The notes below the pieces were generated by a model that did not search any database, had not been told where the DNA came from, and worked only from the letters and a program-made list of their open reading frames with translations. This document shows, in pieces, positions 57,658-64,000 of a DNA stretch of 64,000 bases (position 1 is the stretch's first letter; every line of letters starts with the position of its first letter). The position numbers and the translations under genes are program-made. This DNA is from Acinetobacter sp. CFCC 10889 (GTDB lineage Bacteria; Pseudomonadota; Gammaproteobacteria; Pseudomonadales; Moraxellaceae). The stretch spans positions 56,643-120,642 of the forward strand of contig NZ_LQXQ01000004.1 in the NCBI RefSeq assembly GCF_003268395.1, read 5' to 3'.

Positions 57658-58320
57658 TTAATCAAGCATTTCACGCTGAAATTCGGCAATTTGTAATGTT
57701 TTGCCACTTCGTATACTTGTGCAGATGCATTCTATGAAGCATTTTGCATCACGTGGCAGTTGTGCTTCCCCTGAAAAATAACGCTGTACTTGAGCAAAAA
57801 CTTGATCTTTAAATATTGCACCATCGCCACTTTCACCTGTGAGATTGTCTAAGGACACACGAAATTTTCGTCCAAAAGCTTTTGCAAATAACCATTCAAT
57901 TGCTTGTGGTTTGATTTCAACCTGTTCAAATAAGGCTTGTTGCTCAGCAGTACGCCCATCAGGTGCATACCAATAACCAAGGTCAGGCAATAAACGACGT
58001 TGTTCACCAGCAATAGTCCAATGACTGATTTCATGTAAGGCACTATTAAAATAACCATGAGCAAATTGGATCCGTGCAGGCACTTGATCTGTCGCAGGAA
58101 AATACTCAGGTTCAAAGTCACCACGAACAAGTTGTACATTTAGGTGGGAAAACCACTGATTAAAGTGTAAGATAAGCCAATCGACTTGTTGCGCTTCTGT
58201 ATTTAAATCATGCCACTGTAAACGTTGCACAGTGTTTGATTTTTCAGCACAATTTAAGGTCGAAGAAGTGTTTAACTGTAATGACGTTTTGACTTCAGGT
58301 TGCGGCTGCAACTGTTGCAT
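57658..58320 (-). CDS. epmC: Elongation factor P hydroxylase EpmC
   Basis: 220 residues. Iron site in FNSALHEISHWTIAGEQRRLLPDLGYWYAPDGR; the H-E-x2-H and DLGYWYxPDGR are the EpmC (YfcM) signature. Hydroxylates the modified lysine of EF-P; EpmA/EpmB are not in the window. The N-terminal 30 residues are variable, so the true start could be internal. Confidence 0.88.
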   Translation of the reverse strand: MQQLQPQPEVKTSLQLNTSSTLNCAEKSNTVQRLQWHDLNTEAQQVDWLILHFNQWFSHLNVQLVRGDFEPEYFPATDQVPARIQFAHGYFNSALHEISHWTIAGEQRRLLPDLGYWYAPDGRTAEQQALFEQVEIKPQAIEWLFAKAFGRKFRVSLDNLTGESGDGAIFKDQVFAQVQRYFSGEAQLPRDAKCFIECICTSIRSGKTLQIAEFQREMLD

Positions 58321-58417
58321 AACTTGAATTACCTAAAAGATCTGTCTAAATAAGTACAAAATTGTATCTTAATCTTTGACAGAGTACCGATGAATTTGTA
58401 GAATTGCCGCCTTAATT

Positions 58418-58981
58418 ATGTCAGCAAAAACCTTTCCGGCACAGATTGAGCCGTTTAAATGGGCTGAACAGGGCTTTACATGGTCAGGTACACTGCCATT
58501 GTCTCGCTGTGTTCGTATTGCTCGTGAAGCTGTTGGATCAATTGATGATCAATTGGTCAATATAGACTGTACACTATCAATGGATGCCTATCATCGCATT
58601 GTATGGTTAGATGGACATGCTGAAACAAAAGTTTTAATGGAGTGCCAACGTTGTTTGGAACCTGTTGAAATTGAACTTGTTTCAGATTTTCATATTGCCT
58701 TAATCGATGATGAGTCACTGATAGAGCGCTTGGATGAGGATGCTGATTACATCGTCTTAGGCGAAAGTGAAGCCACAAAACAGGGTGATTATGCAAGTAA
58801 TACCCCTGCAACTGCGGATTTACTTTCTCTAATAGAAGATGAATTGATAACGTTGATGCCAATGTCTCCTAAGCATGATGCTTGTGAGCATAAACATCAG
58901 CCAGTCGATCAGGACATTGTTGAAGAAAAACGGGATAATCCGTTTGATGTTTTAGCAGGTTTAAAGGGTAAACTTAACTAA
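58418..58981 (+). CDS. yceD: YceD/DUF177 rRNA-linked protein
   Basis: 187 residues. MECQRCLEPVEIELVSDF with CxxC is the DUF177 mark, together with a later cysteine in HDACEHKHQ and the ending DNPFDVLAGLKGKLN. Linked to 23S rRNA processing in other bacteria and almost always before rpmF, as here. Divergent from epmC. Confidence 0.92.
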   Translation: MSAKTFPAQIEPFKWAEQGFTWSGTLPLSRCVRIAREAVGSIDDQLVNIDCTLSMDAYHRIVWLDGHAETKVLMECQRCLEPVEIELVSDFHIALIDDESLIERLDEDADYIVLGESEATKQGDYASNTPATADLLSLIEDELITLMPMSPKHDACEHKHQPVDQDIVEEKRDNPFDVLAGLKGKLN

Positions 58982-59056
58982 TTTTTGTGTTATACTATTT
59001 AGTTAAGACAACCGAATTGTTCTGATCCATTTTTTCGATCTTTGTAAGGAGCCATC

Positions 59057-59242
59057 ATGGCCGTTCAGCAAAACCGTAAAAGTCGCTCTCGCCGTGACAT
59101 GCGCCGTTCACATGACGCTTTAACCGAGAATGCATTAACTGTAGACCAAACTACAGGTGAAACTCATCGTCGTCACCACGTGACTAAAGATGGTTTCTAC
59201 CGTGGTCGTCAATTATTCGCTAAAGCAGCTGATGCTGAATAA
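59057..59242 (+). CDS. rpmF: 50S ribosomal protein L32
   Basis: 61 residues; [22 protein letters not shown] is diagnostic. Ribosome site AAGGAG. Lacks the Cys zinc site (paralogue type without metal ligands). Terminator follows. Confidence 0.97.
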   Translation: MAVQQNRKSRSRRDMRRSHDALTENALTVDQTTGETHRRHHVTKDGFYRGRQLFAKAADAE

Positions 59243-59277
59243 TTGTTGATGCATTAAGCGAAAGCTTGGTGAAAAAT

Positions 59278-59303
59278 TGGGAGCATTATGCTCCCTTTTT
59301 TTG
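59278..59303 (+). terminator. Terminator of rpmF
   Basis: GGGAGC / GCTCCC stem with a short loop, then seven T. Separates rpmF from fabD. Confidence 0.92.
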
Positions 59304-59401
59304 TCTTGCGTTTTTTGTTGTATTTGGCAATTAAATTTTTATTTTTTTAGTGTTAAATTGCCGCATCGGAAACGAGCTAAGTATGAAGAAAGGACTTTTA
59401 T

Positions 59402-60388
59402 ATGTCTGCTAAACAACTGGAGCAAGCAGCTCAAGCAACAAAAACTGCATTTTTGTTTCCTGGTCAAGGCTCACAAAAAGTAGGTATGCTCGCTGAACTT
59501 GCAGAACAGTTTACTGTAGTGACAGAAACATTTGCAGAAGCTTCAGAGGCTGTTGGTTTTGACTTGTGGAATATTGCCCAAAGTGGTGAGGGTTTAAATC
59601 AAACAGAAAATACGCAGCCTGTTTTGTTGACAGCCAGTATTGCAATGTGGCGTGTATGGTTGGATTTGGGTGGTGTTGCACCGAAATACCTAGCAGGACA
59701 TTCACTGGGTGAATACAGTGCATTGGTGGCAGGAAATGCAATTTCATTGGCGGATGCAGTGAAATTAGTTCATTTACGTGGTCAATTGATGCAATCGGCT
59801 GTACCGCAAGGTCAGGGAGCGATGGCTGCGATCCTTAGTTTGGAAGATGCAAAAGTATTAGAACTTTGCGAACAAGCCAATATTCAAGGTCGTGGTTCTG
59901 TTGAAGCTGCAAATTACAATGCTCAGGGGCAAGTGGTTATTGCGGGTGATAAAACTTTAGTTGATGCTGTGATGGCGGCTGCGAAAGAGAATGGTGGTAA
60001 AGCGATTGCGCTTCCTGTATCAGTTCCTTCGCATTGTTCTTTGATGAAGCCTGCAGCAGAACAGTTTGCACAAGCTTTGGAACAAACTGCCATTGAGCTA
60101 CCAAGTATTCCTGTAATACAAAATGTCAATGCAGCAATTGCAAGTGATGTCACGATTTTACGTCAAGCATTAACTGCTCAATTGTATCAGTCAGTACAAT
60201 GGACCAAGACTATGCAATATCTGCAAGATCAAGGTATTCAGTATGTTGTTGAGTGTGGTCCAGGTAATGTATTAGCAAATCTTGCAAAGCGTTTACCGAA
60301 TATTGAAAAAGCATTCCCAATTGATACACAAACTCGCATGGAAGATGCACTGAATGCCATTTTAGTGGCAGAAGGAAAAATTGCATGA
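59402..60388 (+). CDS. fabD: Malonyl-CoA:ACP transacylase
   Basis: 328 residues. FPGQGSQKVGM, nucleophile S101 in GHSLGEYSAL and H211 in VPSHCSLM. Transfers malonyl from CoA to AcpP. Its stop overlaps the fabG start by 4 bases. In E. coli plsX-fabH lie between rpmF and fabD; they are missing here. Confidence 0.96.
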   Translation: MSAKQLEQAAQATKTAFLFPGQGSQKVGMLAELAEQFTVVTETFAEASEAVGFDLWNIAQSGEGLNQTENTQPVLLTASIAMWRVWLDLGGVAPKYLAGHSLGEYSALVAGNAISLADAVKLVHLRGQLMQSAVPQGQGAMAAILSLEDAKVLELCEQANIQGRGSVEAANYNAQGQVVIAGDKTLVDAVMAAAKENGGKAIALPVSVPSHCSLMKPAAEQFAQALEQTAIELPSIPVIQNVNAAIASDVTILRQALTAQLYQSVQWTKTMQYLQDQGIQYVVECGPGNVLANLAKRLPNIEKAFPIDTQTRMEDALNAILVAEGKIA

Positions 60389-61119
60389 CACAAGAACGCA
60401 AAGTCGCATTAGTGACAGGCGCAAGCAGAGGAATTGGTGCAGCCATTGCTCAGCAACTTATTTTAGATGGTTATTTTGTTGTAGGGACAGCGACTTCTGA
60501 AGCTGGCGCAGAAAAATTAACAGCAACATTTGCTGAAAATGGTGTAGGCGCAGTTTTAGATGTACGTGATGGTGATGCGATTGATGCCTTGGTATCAGAC
60601 ATTGAACAAAAATATGGTTCAGTGATGGTATTGGTTAATAATGCAGGGATTACCAAAGATAATTTGTTACTGCGTATGTCAGAAGCGGATTGGGATGATA
60701 TTTTAAATATCCATCTTAAAGCAGTTTTCCGTTTATCTAAACGTGTCTTAAAAGGTATGACTAAAGCACGCTTTGGTCGCATTATTAATATTAGTTCTGT
60801 GGTTGCACACTTTGCAAATCCAGGACAGGCAAACTATTCTGCTGCAAAGGCTGGTATTGAGGCATTTAGCCGTAGCCTTGCAAAAGAGATGGGTAGCCGC
60901 CAAATCACAGTAAACTGTATTGCACCAGGCTTTATTGCAACAGAAATGACTGAACAGTTAAGTGAAGATATTCGCAAAAAAATGAGTGATCAAGTAGCGT
61001 TAAATCGTTTTGGTGAGCCACAAGACATCGCAAATGCGGTGAGCTTTTTAGCTTCAGAGCGTGCAAGTTACATCACGGGTACAGTATTACATGTAAATGG
61101 TGGTTTATACATGGCTTAA
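60385..61119 (+). CDS. fabG: 3-oxoacyl-[ACP] reductase
   Basis: 244 residues, SDR fold. NADPH motif TGASRGIG (11-18), NNAG, catalytic S138, Y151 and K155 in ISSVV and YSAAK, ending HVNGGLYMA. Reduces beta-ketoacyl-ACP. Translationally coupled to fabD; acpP follows 86 bases later. Confidence 0.96.
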   Translation: MTQERKVALVTGASRGIGAAIAQQLILDGYFVVGTATSEAGAEKLTATFAENGVGAVLDVRDGDAIDALVSDIEQKYGSVMVLVNNAGITKDNLLLRMSEADWDDILNIHLKAVFRLSKRVLKGMTKARFGRIINISSVVAHFANPGQANYSAAKAGIEAFSRSLAKEMGSRQITVNCIAPGFIATEMTEQLSEDIRKKMSDQVALNRFGEPQDIANAVSFLASERASYITGTVLHVNGGLYMA

Positions 61120-61205
61120 ATGTCATGTATTAACTTTGAAAAAATCCAATATTCAATTAAACTATCGGCAATCAAAAGCCGCCACAAGCAATGAGGAGAA
61201 TTCCT

Positions 61206-61442
61206 GTGAGCGATATCGAACAACGCATTAAACAAGCTGTTGCAGAACAATTAGGTATGAAAGCTGAAGAGATCAAAAACGAAGCATCTTTTATGGATGA
61301 CTTAGGTGCTGACTCTTTAGACTTAGTTGAACTTGTAATGTCTTTCGAAAATGACTTTGACATCACGATTCCTGATGAAGATTCAAACGAAATCACAACT
61401 GTTCAATCAGCTATTGACTATGTAACTAAAAAACTTGGTTAA
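61206..61442 (+). CDS. acpP: Acyl carrier protein
   Basis: 78 residues from GTG with AGGAG before it. DSLDLVEL with Ser37 for phosphopantetheine, acidic, four helices. fabF is not adjacent, unlike E. coli. Terminator follows. Confidence 0.97.
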   Translation: MSDIEQRIKQAVAEQLGMKAEEIKNEASFMDDLGADSLDLVELVMSFENDFDITIPDEDSNEITTVQSAIDYVTKKLG

Positions 61443-61477
61443 TGTGTTGAATGCTTGATGAGTCATCATCAGCGATT

Positions 61478-61502
61478 AAGCACCTTTATGGTGGCTTTTT
61501 TA
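61478..61502 (+). terminator. Terminator of acpP
   Basis: AAGCACC / GGTGGCTT stem with one bulged G, then T run. Confidence 0.75.
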
Positions 61503-61648
61503 TTTATAAATCAAAAACATTGGTTACATATCGTTACGTTTCTATCACCAATGACAACCAATTTCAGTATATTTTTAGTTATAAAAATAGAGTGCGAATT
61601 TTTATAACCCTTGATTAGATAAAACTTAAATTTATACGGAGAAACATA

Positions 61649-62122
61649 ATGGGTCTTTTTGATTTTGTAAAAGGTATCGGTAAAAAAAATACAGCGCCTG
61701 CTGAGCCACAAGCTGCACCAGCAACACCTGCTGAACCATCTGCACAAGAAATTGCCAATAAATTATTGGGTCATATCAAAGCTTTAGGTTTGCCTGTAAC
61801 AGGGTTGTCAGTGTCTTATAATGGTGCTTCAGATTTAGCGACTGTAAGAGGTCAAGTACAAACTCAAGCAGATAAAGAAAAAATCATTTTGGCTGTTGGA
61901 AATATTGATCATGTTGCACAAGTAGATGATCAACTTACAGTTGCAACACCAGAGCCTGAAAGTAAGTTTTATACTGTTAAATCAGGTGATAATTTATCTA
62001 AAATTTCGAAAGAATTTTATGGTGATGCAAATCAGTACAATAAAATTTTTGAAGCAAATCGTCCTTTGTTAAAAAATGCGGATGATATCTTCCCAGGTCA
62101 AGTATTACGTATTCCTGCATAA
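61649..62122 (+). CDS. BON-LysM protein (Kbp/YgaU-like)
   Basis: 157 residues: N-terminal GLFDFVKGIGKK, a Pro/Ala spacer, a BON domain (LLGHIKALGLPVTGLSVSYNGASDLATVRGQVQTQADKEKIILAVGNIDHVAQVDDQLTV) and a LysM domain (FYTVKSGDNLSKISKEFYGDANQYNKIFEANRPLLKNADDIFPGQVLRIP). Same architecture as E. coli Kbp, a cytoplasmic K+-binding protein; no signal peptide here either. Strong terminator after it. Confidence 0.92.
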   Translation: MGLFDFVKGIGKKNTAPAEPQAAPATPAEPSAQEIANKLLGHIKALGLPVTGLSVSYNGASDLATVRGQVQTQADKEKIILAVGNIDHVAQVDDQLTVATPEPESKFYTVKSGDNLSKISKEFYGDANQYNKIFEANRPLLKNADDIFPGQVLRIPA

Positions 62123-62136
62123 TATTTGAGTAAGAG

Positions 62137-62168
62137 AAAAGGCGCATGAATATTCAATGCGCCTTTTT
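62137..62168 (+). terminator. Terminator of LysM gene
   Basis: AAAAGGCGCAT pairs with ATGCGCCTTTT; also usable by the convergent DUF805 gene. Confidence 0.92.
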
Positions 62169-62182
62169 TATGTATATTTGAA

Positions 62183-62563
62183 TTATTTTGCAGGTTGTCC
62201 CCATTTATTTGTTTCAGGTGAAGTATTACTCGCTAACCAATAGATCACAATCAATCCAATCAATGGAATACAACTGATTAATAATAACCAGCCTGTTTTA
62301 CCGATGTCATGCATGCGGCGTACTGCAACTGCAAGTGATGGGATAAAGAGGCCGAGTGCTGCAATGAAGTAGAAAACAAATGGGCGTTTGAAAATGACAC
62401 CATCTAATACGCCAGCGATGATTAATACAACGAATTGAATTAACACAAAAAACCAATATTCTTTACGGCGTGCACGACCTGAAAAATTCGCATAATTTTT
62501 CAAGCATTTGATAAACCAATCTAGAGGATTGTATTGATCTTCAGATTTTAAGCCATTTGACAT
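62183..62563 (-). CDS. DUF805 membrane protein
   Basis: 126 residues from the ATG; a GTG four codons upstream lies inside the ribosome site. Signature YANFSGRARRKEYWFFVLIQ, then three to four helices and VRRMHDIGKTGWLLLI-IPLIGLIV. Function unknown. A 24-bp perfect palindrome lies about 50 bases upstream. Confidence 0.9.
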   Translation of the reverse strand: MSNGLKSEDQYNPLDWFIKCLKNYANFSGRARRKEYWFFVLIQFVVLIIAGVLDGVIFKRPFVFYFIAALGLFIPSLAVAVRRMHDIGKTGWLLLISCIPLIGLIVIYWLASNTSPETNKWGQPAK

Positions 62564-62611
62564 TATTTTTCTCACTTACTTTTCAATGTTATTAAATTTT
62601 TTCATGTTTTA

Positions 62612-62635
62612 TATGTTGTTAAATTTAACAACATA
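62612..62635. promoter_or_regulatory. 24-bp perfect palindrome upstream of DUF805 gene
   Basis: TATGTTGTTAAA followed by its exact complement TTTAACAACATA, about 50 bases before the DUF805 start. Dyad symmetry of this length fits a dimeric repressor operator; a cruciform is the alternative. Confidence 0.5.
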
Positions 62636-63049
62636 ATTTGCTTATTTTAAATGCAATTGATGATGAAATTTAAGTTTCATTTAATAATATATTTATTGTT
62701 TTTGTGTAATTTAAAAATAAAATTCATTAGATTGAAAAAATAAAAAAAATATTTAAATTTATCAAATATTTTAAGTTTCTTGTAATTTAGGCAGATTTTT
62801 TAGAGGTGTGATGTATGTTGATAATAAGGTGGCTTTTGGGGAGGGGGGATTTGTTCAGAGGTTTGTTAGAAATCAAAAATAGAAGACAGATAAAATACCG
62901 AAATAAAAATAGAGCCATTTGGCTCTATTTTTATGGAATGACATTAGATGTGGTCAACACATGACATTTTATGCGTCGCGTGACGGCGTTAAATGACAGA
63001 TAGTGTGAGATTAATTTACTTAATTAAATCAAATGTTTCTTAGTTCTTT
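62636..63049. other. Gene-free stretch next to transposon-like end
   Basis: No gene supported. Contains an intrinsic-terminator hairpin with no gene feeding it and TGACA motifs at 62962 and 62994 within GTCGCG-rich sequence that differ in character from the surrounding AT-rich DNA. Confidence 0.45.
62906..62933. terminator. Bidirectional terminator hairpin, orphan
   Basis: Perfect 11-bp stem AAAATAGAGCC / GGCTCTATTTT with loop ATTT; T-rich on the plus side and A-rich before it, so active on both strands. Confidence 0.75.
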
Positions 63050-63128
63050 TGACATTCAATCTTAACAAGGTTTTGACAAATAAGTTAAGAGTTTTTGAGA
63101 GTCTCTGACACATAAGTTAAGATTTTTT
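63050..63128. repeat. TGACA-type direct repeats, transposon end candidate
   Basis: Three units: TGACATTCAATCTTAAC (63050), TGACAAATAAGTTAAGAG (63074) and TGACACATAAGTTAAGAT (63106). Same-orientation, about 17-23 bp, spaced 24-32 bp: the pattern of TnsB/TniA binding sites at the ends of Tn7/Tn5053-type elements. The third unit overlaps the end of the following gene. Confidence 0.5.
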
Positions 63129-64000
63129 TTGGTTAATTTGATTACCATAACCAGCTTTCATTAATTTTTCAACATCCTTTCTTTTGAATAATCTAATTGA
63201 GTAATTTTTATTACCGTAAAATATCGGCTTTATCAATCCACGAGCTGTTAAATTAGTAATATGAGTTCGATGCATACCTAGAAAGTTATTAGCTTCCGAG
63301 GCTGTAAAAAACTCTTTATGAAGCTCGACCACATGATCGAATTCCCATTTTGGAAAGGAACGCCAATAGCCAATATGTCTTAGAGTAAGGAAACCTGACA
63401 TGATCCAATTTTTCTGTAATTGATTAAATGTGCAGTTAAGAGTTTTAAGTACCTCGTCTATATCTACATAAGTAGGATCATTCTTTTGTTGTATCAACTC
63501 ATCAATACTTCTTCTAGGTATACGGTAGGGGCGTACTTCTTTATCTTCTACCTCAAGCCAATCGTATTGAATTAGTTGTGCTGTCTGTAAGGAAGAAATA
63601 CCAAGAAGTTTGGCTGCTGCATTTAAGTTAATATAATTTTTACTTTGATGCTTAGATATAGTACCTTTTTTCTTACGACCAAAATTATTTTTAAAAACTG
63701 TTATATCTTCGATCATAGATTTACTTAGATGTTTAACCTCATCTCTAGAATAATAAGTAGGATAAAAATTATCGTTAATGATTGGTTTAATATTTAAGTT
63801 ATAAATTTTATCTTTTAAATTACAAGGAGTAACATTAAGTATTTTTGCTAAAGATCCTAAGAAAATGTATTTACTATTAAAGTCTTTTACGAAGTCTTTA
63901 GATAAACAAAACTTTGTATAGTGGTTAAGATACTTTTTCGTAGTAGGAATTGTAGGTGTTTTTAAAAAGTTGCGAGTTGTATGCATATTAATGTCAAGTT
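63117..64000 (-). CDS. Protein with repeated HTH-like units, possibly TniQ/TnsD-like, partial
   Basis: Minus-strand frame with an ATG at 63986 (289 residues), but no stop between it and the window edge, so the true protein may be longer and incomplete here. At least four similar units of a helix-turn-helix plus strand: FLGSLAKILNVTPCNLKDKI, INLNAAAKLLGISSLQTAQL, VDIDEVLKTLNCTFNQLQK and FTASEANNFLGMHRTHITNL, each followed by a L-I-K/E segment and an R-x-D-V-x-x-L helix. Ends beside TGACA repeats. This suggests a target-selection or DNA-binding protein of a transposon; TniQ identity is inference. Confidence 0.5.
   Translation of the reverse strand, partial: LDINMHTTRNFLKTPTIPTTKKYLNHYTKFCLSKDFVKDFNSKYIFLGSLAKILNVTPCNLKDKIYNLNIKPIINDNFYPTYYSRDEVKHLSKSMIEDITVFKNNFGRKKKGTISKHQSKNYINLNAAAKLLGISSLQTAQLIQYDWLEVEDKEVRPYRIPRRSIDELIQQKNDPTYVDIDEVLKTLNCTFNQLQKNWIMSGFLTLRHIGYWRSFPKWEFDHVVELHKEFFTASEANNFLGMHRTHITNLTARGLIKPIFYGNKNYSIRLFKRKDVEKLMKAGYGNQINQKKS

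Overview
The window is a low-GC gammaproteobacterial chromosome segment that fits Acinetobacter (Moraxellaceae). The pointers are the 2-methylcitrate-type aconitase gene acnD, the smc-zipA-ligA block, ypjD divergent from ffh, birA-coaX, a bioA-bioF-bioC-bioD biotin operon, scpA-scpB, and yceD-rpmF followed by fabD-fabG-acpP. Genus assignment is inference from protein similarity and gene order; no rRNA, tRNA or CRISPR array was seen.

Layout. 1-3.9 kb: the 3' part of acnD, followed by a small accessory patch. That patch holds a predicted PD-(D/E)xK-like protein, a decayed second copy of the acnD tail plus terminator, an unknown protein, an orphan VapB-like antitoxin, a HEAT-like protein and a 44-residue zinc ribbon. 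3.9-6.7 kb: small conserved proteins, then a 1.2 kb gene-free stretch carrying two nearly identical copies, 613 bp apart, of a structured element of about 185 nt that looks like a duplicated small RNA gene. 6.7-14.4 kb: a tightly packed five-gene operon (SWIM zinc finger, DUF5691, MoxR AAA+ ATPase, DUF5682, VWA/CoxE-like), related to the uncharacterised E. coli yehL/yehM/yehP/yehQ group. 14.5-23.4 kb: single housekeeping and hypothetical genes (diguanylate cyclase, RluA, RraB-like, SRPBCC, DUF488, YjdM, LtrA, NUDIX, DUF1176) and a 231 bp MITE-like element. 23.5-31.3 kb: dusC, a Cys-rich microprotein, ypjD, ffh, two paralogous lipoproteins, coaX and birA. 31.4-43.2 kb: TSUP permease, GntR regulator, smc, zipA, ligA and a TonB-dependent siderophore receptor behind Fur-like boxes. 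43.6-52.2 kb: bacterioferritin, peroxiredoxin, the biotin operon, macrodomain protein, deaminase and YegP-like protein. 52.3-62.6 kb: rluB-scpB-scpA, yciO, epmC, and the ribosomal L32/fatty-acid synthesis block. 62.9-64 kb: repeats resembling the end of a Tn7/Tn5053-type transposon and a protein with repeated HTH units, open at the window edge.

The strongest candidates for an undescribed system are the five-gene MoxR/VWA operon and the duplicated structured RNA just upstream of it. Five genes (ffh, an RBBP9-type hydrolase, smc, bioA, a macrodomain gene) each carry a single-base homopolymer indel. Because ffh is essential and smc is normally required for healthy growth, uncorrected sequencing errors are the simplest explanation.
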